The notes: generated by a model from the sequence alone, not told the origin. Positions 49,319-58,915 are shown, counted from the first letter of the stretch. The stretch is DNA of 64,000 bases from an uncultured Bacteroidales bacterium (GCA_949294195.1 CASFGK010000005.1:1-64000); one strand, 5' to 3'. Translations and numbers: made by a program.

Positions 49319-50686
49319 ATGACAGCAACCATAAGAAGATTCCTGAACGACTATCCTGCCGCAAGATGGGCAGCACTCATACTCATCGCACTGATGATGT
49401 TCTTCGCATACATGTTCGTAGACGTGATGTCTCCGCTCAAGTCCCTGATTGAAAGCGAAAGAGGATGGGACAGCAGCGTATTCGGAACATATGCGGCTTC
49501 CGAATACATACTGAATGTATGCGGTTTCCTGATCATTGCCGGAATCATACTCGACAAGATGGGTATCAGATACACCGGCATACTTTCCGCCTCCCTCATG
49601 GTATTCGGCGCCGGAATCAAATATATCGGCATCAGCGACTGGTTCCAGACCACAGAAATGTGCAGCTGGCTCGGGAGCTGGTGGACCGCAATGCCAGGCA
49701 GCGCCAAGATGGCGGCTCTCGGATTCATGATTTTCGGATGCGGATGCGAAATGGCAGGGACCACAGTATCCAAGGCAATCGCCAAATGGTTCAAAGGAAA
49801 GGAAATGGCACTTGCAATGGGCCTTGAAATGGCTATAGCCAGACTGGGCGTATTCGCAGTAATGTGGCTTTCACCGGCAATATCGGAGCACTTCGGAGGC
49901 TCTGTAGTTGCCCCGCTTGCATTCTGCACATGTCTGCTTCTGGTAGGACTGATCAACTATACTGTCTTCTCTGTCATGGATACAAGACTTGACAGGCAGC
50001 TTATTGCAGCAGGAGAGGCGACAGAAGAGAAAAGTCCTGAAGACGAATTTCATGTCAGGGATCTAGGGAAAATATTTTCCAGCAAGATGTTCTGGCTTGT
50101 AGCCCTGCTTTGCGTGCTTTATTACTCTGCAATCTTTCCGTTCCAGAGATATGCTCCGAATTTTCTTGAAGTTACTCTGAACGTAGATGCCAATACTGCT
50201 TCCAGACTGTTCAGCTGCTTCCCTATTCTGGCAATGTGCCTCACACCTGCTCTCGGGATCTTCCTCGATTACAAAGGCAAGGGTGCCTCAATGCTGATGA
50301 TAGGCGCTGTCATAATGATTGTATGCCACCTGAGTTTCGCATTCCTTCTCCCTGTATTCCCATATAAATGGTTTGCAGTACTGCTTATAGTAGTGCTTGG
50401 AGTAAGTTTCTCCCTCGTACCGGCAGCATTGTGGCCAAGTGTTCCGAAAATCATTGATGAAAAGATTCTCGGCAGTGCATACTGTCTTATATTCTGGGTA
50501 CAGAACATCGGACTGTGTCTGGTTCCGCTGCTTATCGGAGTCGTACTCAACGCCACCGGAGGATATCTGGTACCTATGATCATCTTCTCCTCATTCGGAG
50601 TACTGGCATTCATCTTCAGTCTCCTTCTCAAGGTAGAAGACAGGAAGAAAGGTTTCGGCCTTGAAAAGCCAAACATCAAGGACTGA
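49319..50686 (+). CDS. MFS transporter 1 (MFSD1-like type)
   Basis: A 455-residue major-facilitator protein with 12 predicted helices. Helix 1 is about 18-36. KAIAKWFKGKEMALAMGLEM, followed by AIARLG, is a conserved mid segment, and ALWPSVPKIIDEKILGSAYC in the C-half followed by IFWVQNIGLCLVPL recalls the animal MFSD1 group; that similarity is from memory. Substrate is unknown; peptides or nucleobases are both possible. It is a paralogue of the next gene. Confidence 0.85.
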   Translation: MTATIRRFLNDYPAARWAALILIALMMFFAYMFVDVMSPLKSLIESERGWDSSVFGTYAASEYILNVCGFLIIAGIILDKMGIRYTGILSASLMVFGAGIKYIGISDWFQTTEMCSWLGSWWTAMPGSAKMAALGFMIFGCGCEMAGTTVSKAIAKWFKGKEMALAMGLEMAIARLGVFAVMWLSPAISEHFGGSVVAPLAFCTCLLLVGLINYTVFSVMDTRLDRQLIAAGEATEEKSPEDEFHVRDLGKIFSSKMFWLVALLCVLYYSAIFPFQRYAPNFLEVTLNVDANTASRLFSCFPILAMCLTPALGIFLDYKGKGASMLMIGAVIMIVCHLSFAFLLPVFPYKWFAVLLIVVLGVSFSLVPAALWPSVPKIIDEKILGSAYCLIFWVQNIGLCLVPLLIGVVLNATGGYLVPMIIFSSFGVLAFIFSLLLKVEDRKKGFGLEKPNIKD

Positions 50687-50715
50687 AAGTCCCGACCCAG
50701 AAGCATGAAAAGGAA

Positions 50716-52101
50716 ATGGCTGAGAACAAACGACCTGAAGGAATAAGCAAAAATCAGACAGTCTGCTGGATCGCACTGGCATGTCTCGTGGTACCGATGT
50801 TCGCATCGTATTTCTTCGATGACATGTTTTCCACGCTGTCTCATATCTTCCAGAATCCGGAAACGCTGCAGCTCGGGTGGGACAGTGCCGGCTACGGGTT
50901 TTACGCAGGAGGCTATTCCTTTTTATGCGTATGCGGAGGGCTGGTCATCTGCGGAATCCTTCTGGATGTATTCGGAGTACGCGTAATCGGCTCCGTATTT
51001 GTCGGACTTATGATGACAGGAGCTGCAATCGTGCTGGCGGCTCTTCTTTCGGGAATGGCTCCGGATGTGACACTGATGCTTGCCTATGTCGGATGCATGC
51101 TGTTCGGGCTCGGCAGTGAAATCGCCGGTGTCGCAGTTACAAGGTCCATAGCGAAGTGGTTCAAGGGCAGGAATGTTGCACTGGCCATGGGGCTCCAGCT
51201 CTCTATAGCAAGACTGGGAACAGCTACTGCCTTCATCCTCTCTCCGATACTGGTCGCAGAGAAACCGGCAGGTGAAATATATACTCTTGCAGAAACAGCC
51301 AGACCTGCGATTGCAGGACTGGCCATGCTTCTTGCAGGCGGCGTACTGTGGGCCGTATTCGTGGCAATGGACGCAAGATTCGACAAGGATGCGGGAATAG
51401 TGAATGCCCGGGGAAAAGTAAAAGAAGAAGACAAGTTCAGGATCGGCGACATCCTTAAGGTGCTCGGCAATCCGAGATTTCTGATGATAGCTTTTCTATG
51501 CGTGTTTTTCTACTGCTGCATAATATCTTTCAAGAAATTCGGAACCGCCATCGTCATCCCGCGGTTCGACATGGACGTAGACTCGGCGAAATGGATGATA
51601 ACGATGATACCTTTCTTTACCGTCATTTTCACACCGCTGTTCGGAGCACTGGTTGACAAAACCGGTAAAGCGACGACATGGATGCTGACAGGCGCAGTAC
51701 TGGTTCTCGTTTCGCATCTCATAATGGCATTTGCGCCTCAGGGTACGGCATTTTACGGATACCTCGCAATTTCCCTGCTCGGTATCGGCTATTCTCTTGT
51801 CCCGTCAGCCATGTGGCCTACCGTTCCGAAAATAATTCCTGACAAGAATCTTGGAACGGCATTTTCCCTGATATACTGGGTACAGAACATGGGAATGCTG
51901 CTTGTCCCTGTCTTTGTCGGAAAGATTTTCAAGGAAATGGTTACGGAAGCAGGGAACAAGACCCAGGAAATCGCAGCGGCAGTACATGCCGAATTCATAT
52001 TCATCGGACTGGGCATAGCTGCCGTCGCAATAGCAATGACACTGATTGCCGCCTCACGCAGGCGGCCCGAACTGGAAATAGACTTGCCTAACAGAAAATA
52101 A
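50716..52101 (+). CDS. MFS transporter 2, paralogue of the preceding gene
   Basis: A 461-residue, 12-helix MFS protein. It shares RSIAKWFKGRNVALAMGLQL (followed by SIARLG) and AMWPTVPKIIPDKNLGTAFS plus IYWVQNMGMLLVP with the preceding protein, so the two arose by tandem duplication. Divergence is substantial outside these words, so they may carry different substrates. Its stop nearly abuts dxs (one base between stop and start). Confidence 0.85.
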   Translation: MAENKRPEGISKNQTVCWIALACLVVPMFASYFFDDMFSTLSHIFQNPETLQLGWDSAGYGFYAGGYSFLCVCGGLVICGILLDVFGVRVIGSVFVGLMMTGAAIVLAALLSGMAPDVTLMLAYVGCMLFGLGSEIAGVAVTRSIAKWFKGRNVALAMGLQLSIARLGTATAFILSPILVAEKPAGEIYTLAETARPAIAGLAMLLAGGVLWAVFVAMDARFDKDAGIVNARGKVKEEDKFRIGDILKVLGNPRFLMIAFLCVFFYCCIISFKKFGTAIVIPRFDMDVDSAKWMITMIPFFTVIFTPLFGALVDKTGKATTWMLTGAVLVLVSHLIMAFAPQGTAFYGYLAISLLGIGYSLVPSAMWPTVPKIIPDKNLGTAFSLIYWVQNMGMLLVPVFVGKIFKEMVTEAGNKTQEIAAAVHAEFIFIGLGIAAVAIAMTLIAASRRRPELEIDLPNRK

Positions 52102-52102
52102 A

Positions 52103-54019
52103 ATGTACAGACTGCTTGATAAAGTAAATTCACCCGAAGACATCAAAGGCTTCTCCATAGAGGAGCTCAAGGTCCTGTGTTCCGAAATCCGGAACTATAT
52201 GATCGGGTGCTGCGCAACCAACCCGGGGCACATAGGGTCGAGTCTGGGGGCAGTCGAGCTTATAGTAGGTCTGCACTATATCTATAACACCCCTAAAGAC
52301 AAACTGGTATTTGATGTAGGACATCAGGCTTACGCGCACAAGATCCTGACAGGGAGGAAAGACAGTTTCCGTCAGAACAGGAAACGAGGAGGCATCAGTG
52401 GGTTCACGAAACGCAGTGAAAGTATCTTCGACGCATTCGGTACCGGACATTCCTCCACATCCATATCTTCCGCTCTCGGTCTGGCGGAAGCGGCGAAAAT
52501 GACAGGAACAGAAGACAAGGTGGTAGCCGTCATAGGTGACGGAGCCTTATCGGGAGGACTTGCTTTTGAAGGGCTGAACAACGCAGGTATCAGCAAGACC
52601 GACCTTCTGGTCATAATCAATGACAACAACATTTCAATCGACAAGAACATAGGAGCAATCCACGAACACCTTCTGAGACTTACCACGGACCCGACCTACA
52701 ACAGGCTCAAGAAACATGTTTGGGACAGGATCGGCGAAGGCAAATTCAGGAAAATGGTGCAGAAGTTCATTGTAAGCACAAAATCATCGATTGTCAGCGC
52801 ATCAGGAGGAGCGTTATTCGAAGCATTGGGGTTCAGGTACTTCGGCCCGATTGACGGAAATGATATCGCCCAAGTGACGGAAACACTGTCAAGACTGAAA
52901 GACATAAAAGGCCCGAGGATTCTTCACACAATCACCACCAAAGGCAAGGGATTCGCACCGGCGGAAGAAGAACAGACCATTTGGCACTCTCCGGGCATGT
53001 TCGATCCGGTAACAGGAAAACGGATAAAACCTGCAGACCATCATGAAAGCCGCTACCAGGATGTTTTCGGGGAGGTGCTTCTGGAACTTGCCAGGGCCGA
53101 CAGGAGAGTAGTCGGCATAACTCCGGCAATGGCAACAGGATGCGGAATGGACCTGCTGGCAAGGGAAATGCCGGAAAGGTTCTTTGACGTAGGTATAGCC
53201 GAAGAGCATGCCGTTACTTTTTCGGCAGGACTTGCCGCCGGCGGGATGAAACCGTTCTGCAACATCTACTCTTCCTTTTCCCAGAGAGCCTATGACCAGA
53301 TAATTCATGATGTTGCGCTGCAGAAACTGGGCGTAGTGATGTGTCTTGACAGAAGCGGACTTGTAGGAGAAGACGGAGCGACGCATCAGGGTGTGTTCGA
53401 CATGGCTGCATACAGGAGTATACCCGGTACAATCATTGCCGCGCCACGCAACGAAATAGAACTCAAGCAACTTATGTATACAGCTGCAGGAAAGGATGAA
53501 GGCCCGTTTATCATAAGATATCCTAGAGGATACGGAGAAGGGGTTTCATGGAGGACATGCGAATTTGCAGAACTTCCTGTCGGCAAGGCTGAAAAAATGC
53601 TTGACGGGACAGACGTGGCAGTGATTGCCGCAGGACCTCTGGCAAACCGTGCATATGAAGCCGCTGTCAGATACAGAAACGAAACAGGGATATCCCCTGC
53701 CGTATACAATATCCGATTCATAAAACCTATAGATGAAAATGCGCTGGCAGAAGCCGGCAAATGCAGGACGATCATCACGATCGAAGACGGAGTCACAGCC
53801 GGAGGCCTGTACGGCGCCGTATCGGAATATTTCGCAGGAAAAGAAAGCCGTCCGAGAATAACATGTCTCGGCATTCCGGACCGGTTCATCGAACAGGGCA
53901 CCCAACAGGAAGAAAGACAGGAATGCGGCATCGATAAAGAAGGCATTTTCAATAAGATTTATGAAGAAATGAAGATTTCTTGCAAAAAAAATCAAAAAGT
54001 TTTGGAAAGTCAGAATTAA
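52103..54019 (+). CDS. dxs: 1-deoxy-D-xylulose-5-phosphate synthase
   Basis: A 638-residue TPP enzyme that joins pyruvate and glyceraldehyde-3-phosphate in the first step of the MEP pathway. The TPP/Mg motif is GDGALSGGLAFEGLNNAG through INDNNISID, GHQAYAHKILTGR carries the active-site His, and the transketolase middle domain shows VGIAEEHAVTFSAGLAAGG and CLDRSGLVGEDGATHQG. Length is normal. ispF at 26891 belongs to the same route. The tRNA-tuf promoter overlaps its 3' end. Confidence 0.96.
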   Translation: MYRLLDKVNSPEDIKGFSIEELKVLCSEIRNYMIGCCATNPGHIGSSLGAVELIVGLHYIYNTPKDKLVFDVGHQAYAHKILTGRKDSFRQNRKRGGISGFTKRSESIFDAFGTGHSSTSISSALGLAEAAKMTGTEDKVVAVIGDGALSGGLAFEGLNNAGISKTDLLVIINDNNISIDKNIGAIHEHLLRLTTDPTYNRLKKHVWDRIGEGKFRKMVQKFIVSTKSSIVSASGGALFEALGFRYFGPIDGNDIAQVTETLSRLKDIKGPRILHTITTKGKGFAPAEEEQTIWHSPGMFDPVTGKRIKPADHHESRYQDVFGEVLLELARADRRVVGITPAMATGCGMDLLAREMPERFFDVGIAEEHAVTFSAGLAAGGMKPFCNIYSSFSQRAYDQIIHDVALQKLGVVMCLDRSGLVGEDGATHQGVFDMAAYRSIPGTIIAAPRNEIELKQLMYTAAGKDEGPFIIRYPRGYGEGVSWRTCEFAELPVGKAEKMLDGTDVAVIAAGPLANRAYEAAVRYRNETGISPAVYNIRFIKPIDENALAEAGKCRTIITIEDGVTAGGLYGAVSEYFAGKESRPRITCLGIPDRFIEQGTQQEERQECGIDKEGIFNKIYEEMKISCKKNQKVLESQN

Positions 54020-54032
54020 TCTCTATCTTTGC
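54003..54032 (+). promoter_or_regulatory. Promoter of the tRNA-tuf operon
   Basis: TTG (54003-54005), 19 bases, TATCTTTG (54025-54032): perfect consensus, starting inside the last codons of dxs and 34 bases before tRNA-Thr. Confidence 0.85.
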
Positions 54033-54065
54033 AGTCCCTTTTGGGAAATGAGTCATCAAAAACTC

Positions 54066-54139
54066 GCCGATGTAGCTCAGTTGGCTAGAGCACGTGATTT
54101 GTAATCTCGGGGTCGTGGGTTCGATTCCCTCCATCGGCT
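54066..54139 (+). tRNA. tRNA-Thr (TGT)
   Basis: Acceptor GCCGATG/CATCGGC is perfect. The anticodon loop TTTGTAA gives TGT. The anticodon stem CGTGA/TCTCG and the T-stem GTGGG/CCCTC each hold one U-U mismatch, so the stems are weaker than usual. CCA is not encoded. Confidence 0.9.
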
Positions 54140-54172
54140 CAAGTTCTTTAGAATTTTTGAAGAATAAGTATC

Positions 54173-54255
54173 GGGAGAATACCAGAGTGGCCAAATGGGG
54201 CAGACTGTAAATCTGCTGGTTTATACCTTCGGTGGTTCGAATCCATCTTCTCCCA
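54173..54255 (+). tRNA. tRNA-Tyr (GTA)
   Basis: Acceptor GGGAGAA/TTCTCCC, anticodon loop CTGTAAA between CAGA and TCTG, long variable arm, T-loop TTCGAAT. 83 bases, class II. Confidence 0.94.
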
Positions 54256-54313
54256 CAAGATTGGAAGCAGCCGGTTAATCTGACTCGGCAATCTTTCAAA
54301 AGAAACGAAAAAA

Positions 54314-54386
54314 GCGGAAGTAGCTCAGTTGGTAGAGCATTAGCCTTCCAAGCTAAGGGTCGCGGGTTCGAACCTCGTCTTCCGCT
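54314..54386 (+). tRNA. tRNA-Gly (TCC)
   Basis: Acceptor GCGGAAG/CTTCCGC, anticodon arm TTAGC-CTTCCAA-GCTAA, T-loop TTCGAAC. Confidence 0.94.
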
Positions 54387-54394
54387 CAAACTAC

Positions 54395-54466
54395 GCCAGT
54401 GTAGCTCAGGGGTAGAGCGCTTCCTTGGTAAGGAAGAGGTCATGAGTTCAAATCTCATCACCGGCT
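54395..54466 (+). tRNA. tRNA-Thr (GGT)
   Basis: Anticodon arm CTTCC-TTGGTAA-GGAAG, T-arm ATGAG-TTCAAAT-CTCAT. The acceptor GCCAGTG/CACCGGC holds an A4/C69 mismatch. It is directly upstream of tuf. Confidence 0.9.
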
Positions 54467-54516
54467 CTGCTTTTTTTGTATATAGTAGCATATAATACAC
54501 ATAAACAAATAAAATT

Positions 54517-55704
54517 ATGGCTAAAGAAACCTTTAAAAGAGACAAACCGCACGTTAACATCGGTACAATCGGCCACGTTGACCACGGTAAGACTACTTTG
54601 ACTGCAGCTATTACAACTGTACTTGCAAAGGAGGGTCTTTCTGAGCTCCGTTCATTCGACTCAATCGATAACGCTCCTGAGGAGAAAGAGCGTGGTATCA
54701 CAATCAACACTGCGCACGTAGAGTATCAGACAGCAACACGTCACTATGCACACGTTGACTGTCCGGGCCACGCCGACTATGTGAAGAACATGGTAACAGG
54801 TGCAGCTCAGATGGATGGTGCAATCCTCGTAGTTGCAGCAACAGACGGTCCTATGCCTCAGACTCGTGAGCACATCCTTCTCGCACGTCAGGTAAACGTC
54901 CCTAGAATCGTTGTATTCCTTAACAAGGTGGACCTTGTAGACGATCCTGAGATGCTTGACCTCGTTGAGATGGAAGTTCGTGACCTTCTTTCATTCTATA
55001 ACTTTGACGGAGAAAACGCTCCTGTAATCCGCGGATCAGCTCTTGGTGCACTTAACGGTGATCCTCAGTACGAGGCAAAGATCATGGAGCTTATGGATGC
55101 AGTTGACTCATATATTCCTATCCCTCCACGTGACAACGAGAAACCATTCCTCATGCCTATCGAGGATATCTTCTCAATCACAGGTCGTGGTACAGTTGCA
55201 ACTGGCCGTATCGAGACAGGTGTCATCCACACTGGAGACGAGGTGGAAATCGTAGGTCTTGGAGAAGCTCCTAAGAAGACTGTCGTAACAGGAGTCGAGA
55301 TGTTCCGCAAGATCCTTGACGAGGGAGAGGCTGGAGATAACGTAGGTCTTCTTCTCCGTGGTATCGACAAGAAGGAAATCAAGAGAGGACAGGTACTTGC
55401 TAAACCAGGTACAATTCACCCTCACCAGAAATTCCAGGCTGAGATCTATGTACTGAAGAAAGATGAAGGTGGTCGTCATACTCCATTCCACAACCACTAT
55501 CGTCCTCAGTTCTTCATCCGTACTCTTGACATCACAGGAGAGATTACTCTTCCAGAGGGTGTAGAGATGGTAATGCCTGGCGATAATGTCACTATCTCTG
55601 TTGAACTCATCTATCCGGTAGCGCTTAACGAAGGTCTTCGTTTCGCAATCCGTGAGGGAGGTCGTACAGTAGGTGCAGGACAGGTAACTAAGATTCTTGA
55701 ATAA
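54517..55704 (+). CDS. tuf: Elongation factor Tu
   Basis: A 395-residue GTPase that brings aminoacyl-tRNA to the ribosome. G1 is [10 protein letters not shown], the switch I effector region ends [12 protein letters not shown]3 is DCPGHADYV and G4 is NKVDLVDD. Domains 2 and 3 follow from about residue 205. Codon use is visibly biased (CGT, CTT/CTC, GGT) compared with neighbours, as expected for a very highly expressed gene. It lies 50 bases after tRNA-Thr and should be co-transcribed with the four tRNAs. Confidence 0.98.
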   Translation: MAKETFKRDKPHVNIGTIGHVDHGKTTLTAAITTVLAKEGLSELRSFDSIDNAPEEKERGITINTAHVEYQTATRHYAHVDCPGHADYVKNMVTGAAQMDGAILVVAATDGPMPQTREHILLARQVNVPRIVVFLNKVDLVDDPEMLDLVEMEVRDLLSFYNFDGENAPVIRGSALGALNGDPQYEAKIMELMDAVDSYIPIPPRDNEKPFLMPIEDIFSITGRGTVATGRIETGVIHTGDEVEIVGLGEAPKKTVVTGVEMFRKILDEGEAGDNVGLLLRGIDKKEIKRGQVLAKPGTIHPHQKFQAEIYVLKKDEGGRHTPFHNHYRPQFFIRTLDITGEITLPEGVEMVMPGDNVTISVELIYPVALNEGLRFAIREGGRTVGAGQVTKILE

Positions 55705-55722
55705 TCCTGAATCAAAATAGAC

Positions 55723-55754
55723 AAGCGGGTGCCTGCCAAAAGACGCCCGCTTTT
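55723..55754 (+). terminator. Probable terminator/attenuator after tuf
   Basis: AAGCGGGTG pairs with CGCCCGCTT (one mismatch, G-U-like) around a 12-base loop, followed by TTT. The tRNA-Trp begins three bases later, so read-through or a new start is needed for it. Confidence 0.6.
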
Positions 55755-55756
55755 AT

Positions 55757-55827
55757 AGGGGAATAGAACAAGGGTAGTTCAGCGGTCTCCAAAACCGTCG
55801 ATGTGGGTTCGAATCCTGCTTCCCCTG
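55757..55827 (+). tRNA. tRNA-Trp (CCA)
   Basis: Acceptor AGGGGAA/TTCCCCT, anticodon loop CTCCAAA between GCGGT and ACCGT, T-loop TTCGAAT, discriminator G. Confidence 0.93.
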
Positions 55828-55911
55828 CAAAATATCAAAGGTTACGATTTGGTAATTGTTTAACAGACATCCAAGCAAGCTTCCAACTACGGGTGTCCAT
55901 TAAAGGTAAAG

Positions 55912-56100
55912 ATGAGAAAGTTTATCAACTATCTTAAAGAGTCATATTCGGAGATGACCAAGAAGGTTACATGGCCGACTTGGAGCAAATTGCAGAGTTC
56001 AGCTGTCGTGGTGATGGTTGCTTCTGTGATTTTTGCCGTAGTGATCTTCGTTATGGACTTTGCTTTCCAGAACCTGATGACAGCAATTTACACACTGTAA
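55912..56100 (+). CDS. secE: Preprotein translocase subunit SecE
   Basis: A 62-residue protein in the short one-helix form. The amphipathic part KESYSEMTKKVTWPTWSKLQ contains the conserved KVTWPT motif, followed by one membrane helix (AVVVMVASVIFAVVIFVMDF). It stabilises SecY in the translocon. It lies 16 bases before nusG, a universally common arrangement. Confidence 0.95.
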   Translation: MRKFINYLKESYSEMTKKVTWPTWSKLQSSAVVVMVASVIFAVVIFVMDFAFQNLMTAIYTL

Positions 56101-56116
56101 TTAATACCTTTGCATC

Positions 56117-56695
56117 ATGGGCGAAAAGAAATGGTATGTGCTGAGAGCAGCAGGCGGAAAGGAAAAGAAAGCCAAAGAGTATCTCGAGAAAGAGATTGAG
56201 AGATGCGGCCTTCAGGATCTGGTTTCACAGGTTCTTGTCCCGACAGAAAAGGTGTATAAGATACGTGACGGAAAAAGAGTCAGTTCAGAGCGCCTCTTCT
56301 ATCCGGGATATGTCCTTATAGAAGCCGAGCTTACCGGTGAACTCCAGTATATAATCAGGAATGAGATTCCTCATATGTCTGGCTTCCTCACTGAGAAGCG
56401 GGATATAAGCAGGGGCTCAGGTAAAGCCCAGGAAGAAAAGATTCCTATTCCACTGAGGGATTCCGAAGTCAAGAGAATCCTCGGCGAGCAGGATGAAATC
56501 GCAACAAGCGAAGGAGAGACTGTAGTTGACTACACTGTAGGAGAAGCAGTCAAGATTACAGACGGTCCGTTCAGCGGGTTCGACGGAACAGTAGAAGAAA
56601 TAGTGGAAGACCGTAGCAAGCTCAAGGTTATGGTCATGATTTTCGGAAGAAAGACTCTGCTCGAGCTCAACTTTACACAAGTAACTAAAGAATAA
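56117..56695 (+). CDS. nusG: Transcription antitermination factor NusG
   Basis: A 192-residue protein. The NGN domain starts KKWYVLRAAGGKEKKAKEYL and includes LFYPGYVLIEAELTGEL. The C-terminal KOW domain is about 135-190 (VGEAVKITDGPFSGFDGTVE). It binds RNA polymerase and couples transcription with translation. Nine bases separate it from rplK. Confidence 0.96.
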   Translation: MGEKKWYVLRAAGGKEKKAKEYLEKEIERCGLQDLVSQVLVPTEKVYKIRDGKRVSSERLFYPGYVLIEAELTGELQYIIRNEIPHMSGFLTEKRDISRGSGKAQEEKIPIPLRDSEVKRILGEQDEIATSEGETVVDYTVGEAVKITDGPFSGFDGTVEEIVEDRSKLKVMVMIFGRKTLLELNFTQVTKE

Positions 56696-56704
56696 TCAAG
56701 AATT

Positions 56705-57148
56705 ATGGCAAAAGAAGTCACTGGGTTTATCAAACTCCAGATTAAAGGTGGCGCAGCAAATCCATCACCTCCAGTAGGACCGGCTCTCGGTTCAAAGGGT
56801 CTGAACATAATGGATTTCTGCAAGCAGTTCAATGCCCGGACTCAGGACAGCGCCGGTAAGGTACTTCCTGTAGTCATCACTGTCTACAGCGACAAATCAT
56901 TTTCATTTGAAGTAAAGCAGCCTCCTGTAGCAGTCCAGCTTAAAGAAGCTGCCAAGATTTCAAGCGGTTCTGCAGAGCCGAACAGGAAGAAGGTCGCAAC
57001 TATCACTTGGGATCAGGTGAAGAAAATAGCAGAATCAAAAATGCCGGATATGAACGCATTTACACTCAAGTCTGCAATGACTATGGTAGCCGGCACTGCT
57101 AGAAGCATGGGTATAAAGGTTGAAGGAGAATTTCCTGCTGACATCTAA
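56705..57148 (+). CDS. rplK: 50S ribosomal protein L11
   Basis: A 147-residue protein. [20 protein letters not shown], then [20 protein letters not shown], is the canonical N-terminal domain; the C-terminal RNA-binding part ends [13 protein letters not shown]. It forms the GTPase-associated centre. First of the L11-L1-L10-L12 set. Confidence 0.98.
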   Translation: MAKEVTGFIKLQIKGGAANPSPPVGPALGSKGLNIMDFCKQFNARTQDSAGKVLPVVITVYSDKSFSFEVKQPPVAVQLKEAAKISSGSAEPNRKKVATITWDQVKKIAESKMPDMNAFTLKSAMTMVAGTARSMGIKVEGEFPADI

Positions 57149-57162
57149 AAATCACACGCGAA

Positions 57163-57864
57163 ATGAGTAAACTGACAAAAAACCAAAAGACGGTAATGGC
57201 CAAATATGATCCGGCCAAGCAGTACAAGCTTTCTGAGGCATGTGAAATCGTAAAGGATGTTACCTTCACTAAATTCGATGCATCTGTTGAACTTGCTGTA
57301 AATCTGGGTGTGGATCCACGTAAGGCAAACCAGATGGTCCGTGGCGTAGTCACTCTTCCTCACGGAACAGGTAAGCAGACCAGAGTGCTCGTACTTTGTA
57401 CGCCTGACAAGGAAACTGAAGCAAAAGAGGCCGGAGCTGACTATGTCGGTCTTGATGAATATATTGACAAGATCAAAGGTGGCTGGACTGACGTTGATGT
57501 CATCATCTGTACACCTTCCGTAATGGCAAAAGTCGGAGCCATCGGTAGAATTCTCGGTCCAAGAGGCCTTATGCCAAACCCTAAGACCGGTACGGTGACA
57601 ATGGGAATCGGCAAGGCTGTCAAGGAAGTGAAAGCCGGAAAAATCGATTTCAAGGTCGACAAGACCGGAATCGTGCATGCGGCTATCGGAAAAGCTTCAT
57701 TCACTGCACAGCAGATCTGCGAGAACGCTCAGGAGCTGATTTCAGCTATCATGAAACTCAAGCCGCAGACACTCAAGGGAACATATTTGATAAGTGCTTC
57801 TATCTGCACAACAATGAGTCCCGGTGTTAGTCTTGATATCAAATCATTCAGCAGTGCTGACTAA
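57163..57864 (+). CDS. rplA: 50S ribosomal protein L1
   Basis: A 233-residue protein. [20 protein letters not shown] and [14 protein letters not shown] are in the N-half; [20 protein letters not shown] is the L1 signature. It forms the L1 stalk and in many bacteria represses its own operon by binding its mRNA. The C-terminus is ordinary. It lies 14 bases after rplK. Confidence 0.98.
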   Translation: MSKLTKNQKTVMAKYDPAKQYKLSEACEIVKDVTFTKFDASVELAVNLGVDPRKANQMVRGVVTLPHGTGKQTRVLVLCTPDKETEAKEAGADYVGLDEYIDKIKGGWTDVDVIICTPSVMAKVGAIGRILGPRGLMPNPKTGTVTMGIGKAVKEVKAGKIDFKVDKTGIVHAAIGKASFTAQQICENAQELISAIMKLKPQTLKGTYLISASICTTMSPGVSLDIKSFSSAD

Positions 57865-57876
57865 AAATTCAATATT

Positions 57877-58401
57877 ATGAGAAAAGAAGAAAAAGCCCAG
57901 ATAATTGAATCAATTGCAGCACAGATCCAGGAGACTCCTAATTTCTATATTACAGATATCTCCGGGCTGAATGCTGAAGAGACTACAAAACTCCGTCGCG
58001 AGTGCTTTGAAAAGAACATCAAACTCGTAGTAGTCAAGAACACTCTTTTCCACAAAGCACTCCTCGGCATGGAAAACGAAGAAGTAAAACTCATTTTCCC
58101 TGCACTTGAAGGCCCTACAGCCATCATGTATACGGAGACTCCTAACGCGCCGGCAAAACTCATCAAGAAATATGCTGACGATGGAGCGGAAAAACCTGCC
58201 CTCAAAGCAGCATACGTTCAAGAGTGCTCATTTGTAGGTGCTGACAAGCTTGGCGAACTCTGCAACATCAAGTCTCGTGAAGAGCTCATCGGTGATATCA
58301 TCGGACTGCTCCAGTCACCTGCACGCAATGTCGTTTCTGCTCTCCAGTCTGCTGGTGGCAAACTGGCTGGCATCGTCAAGACACTTTCAGAAAGAGAATA
58401 A
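57877..58401 (+). CDS. rplJ: 50S ribosomal protein L10
   Basis: A 174-residue protein starting MRKEEKAQIIESIAAQIQET. The RNA-binding domain (GLNAEETTKLRRECFEKNIK, LVVVKNTLFHKAL) covers about 1-130, and the C-terminal helix (about 140-172) binds L7/L12 dimers. The gap to rplA is only 12 bases, so there is no long L10 leader here. Confidence 0.97.
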   Translation: MRKEEKAQIIESIAAQIQETPNFYITDISGLNAEETTKLRRECFEKNIKLVVVKNTLFHKALLGMENEEVKLIFPALEGPTAIMYTETPNAPAKLIKKYADDGAEKPALKAAYVQECSFVGADKLGELCNIKSREELIGDIIGLLQSPARNVVSALQSAGGKLAGIVKTLSERE

Positions 58402-58431
58402 TTAAAAATAACAAACTAAATAAATTAAATT

Positions 58432-58812
58432 ATGGCAGATATTAAAGCACTTGCAGAAGAGTTGGTTAACCTTTCTGTAAAAGACGTTCAGGAACTCGCA
58501 CAGATCCTCAAAGACGAGTATGGTATTGAGCCTGCAGCAGCTGCAGTAGCAGTAGCAGGTCCTGCAGCTGGAGCAGGTGAGGCTGCAGCAGCAGAGCAGA
58601 CTGAGTTCAATGTAATCCTCAAATCAGCAGGCCAGGCTAAACTTGGCGTTGTAAAAGCTGTGAAGGAAATTACAGGTCTCGGACTGAAAGAGGCTAAAGA
58701 CCTTGTAGACAAGGCTCCTGACGCTGTAGTCAAAGAGAAAGTATCTAAAGCAGAGGCTGAGCAGATCAAAGCTACCCTCGAAGAGGCTGGAGCAGAAGTT
58801 GAAGTTAAATAG
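58432..58812 (+). CDS. rplL: 50S ribosomal protein L7/L12
   Basis: A 126-residue protein. The N-terminal dimer domain ([20 protein letters not shown]) is followed by an Ala-rich hinge (about 38-55) and the C-terminal domain ([39 protein letters not shown]) that binds elongation factors. Strong codon bias like tuf. An attenuator lies downstream. Confidence 0.98.
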   Translation: MADIKALAEELVNLSVKDVQELAQILKDEYGIEPAAAAVAVAGPAAGAGEAAAAEQTEFNVILKSAGQAKLGVVKAVKEITGLGLKEAKDLVDKAPDAVVKEKVSKAEAEQIKATLEEAGAEVEVK

Positions 58813-58843
58813 CTTCACCTTCCCCCAGATGGGAAACTAAGTC

Positions 58844-58877
58844 AGGTTTAGGGCCTTACAAGACCCTAAACCTTTTT
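58844..58877 (+). terminator. Attenuator between rplL and rpoB
   Basis: AGGTTTAGGG pairs perfectly with CCCTAAACCT around a 10-base loop, followed by five T's. Partial termination here would set the ratio of ribosomal protein to RNA polymerase transcripts, as known in E. coli; the effect here is inferred. Confidence 0.85.
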
Positions 58878-58915
58878 GTCGTATTTAAGTTTTTCTCTAT
58901 ACAAAGGCTGATAAG

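Noticed and set aside
53949-54710. 253-codon minus-strand open frame across the four tRNAs and the start of tuf
   Set aside because: It runs antisense through tRNA genes and tuf, and the translation shows the typical words of tRNA antisense (for example RPLAWKANALPTELLP), a known annotation artefact.
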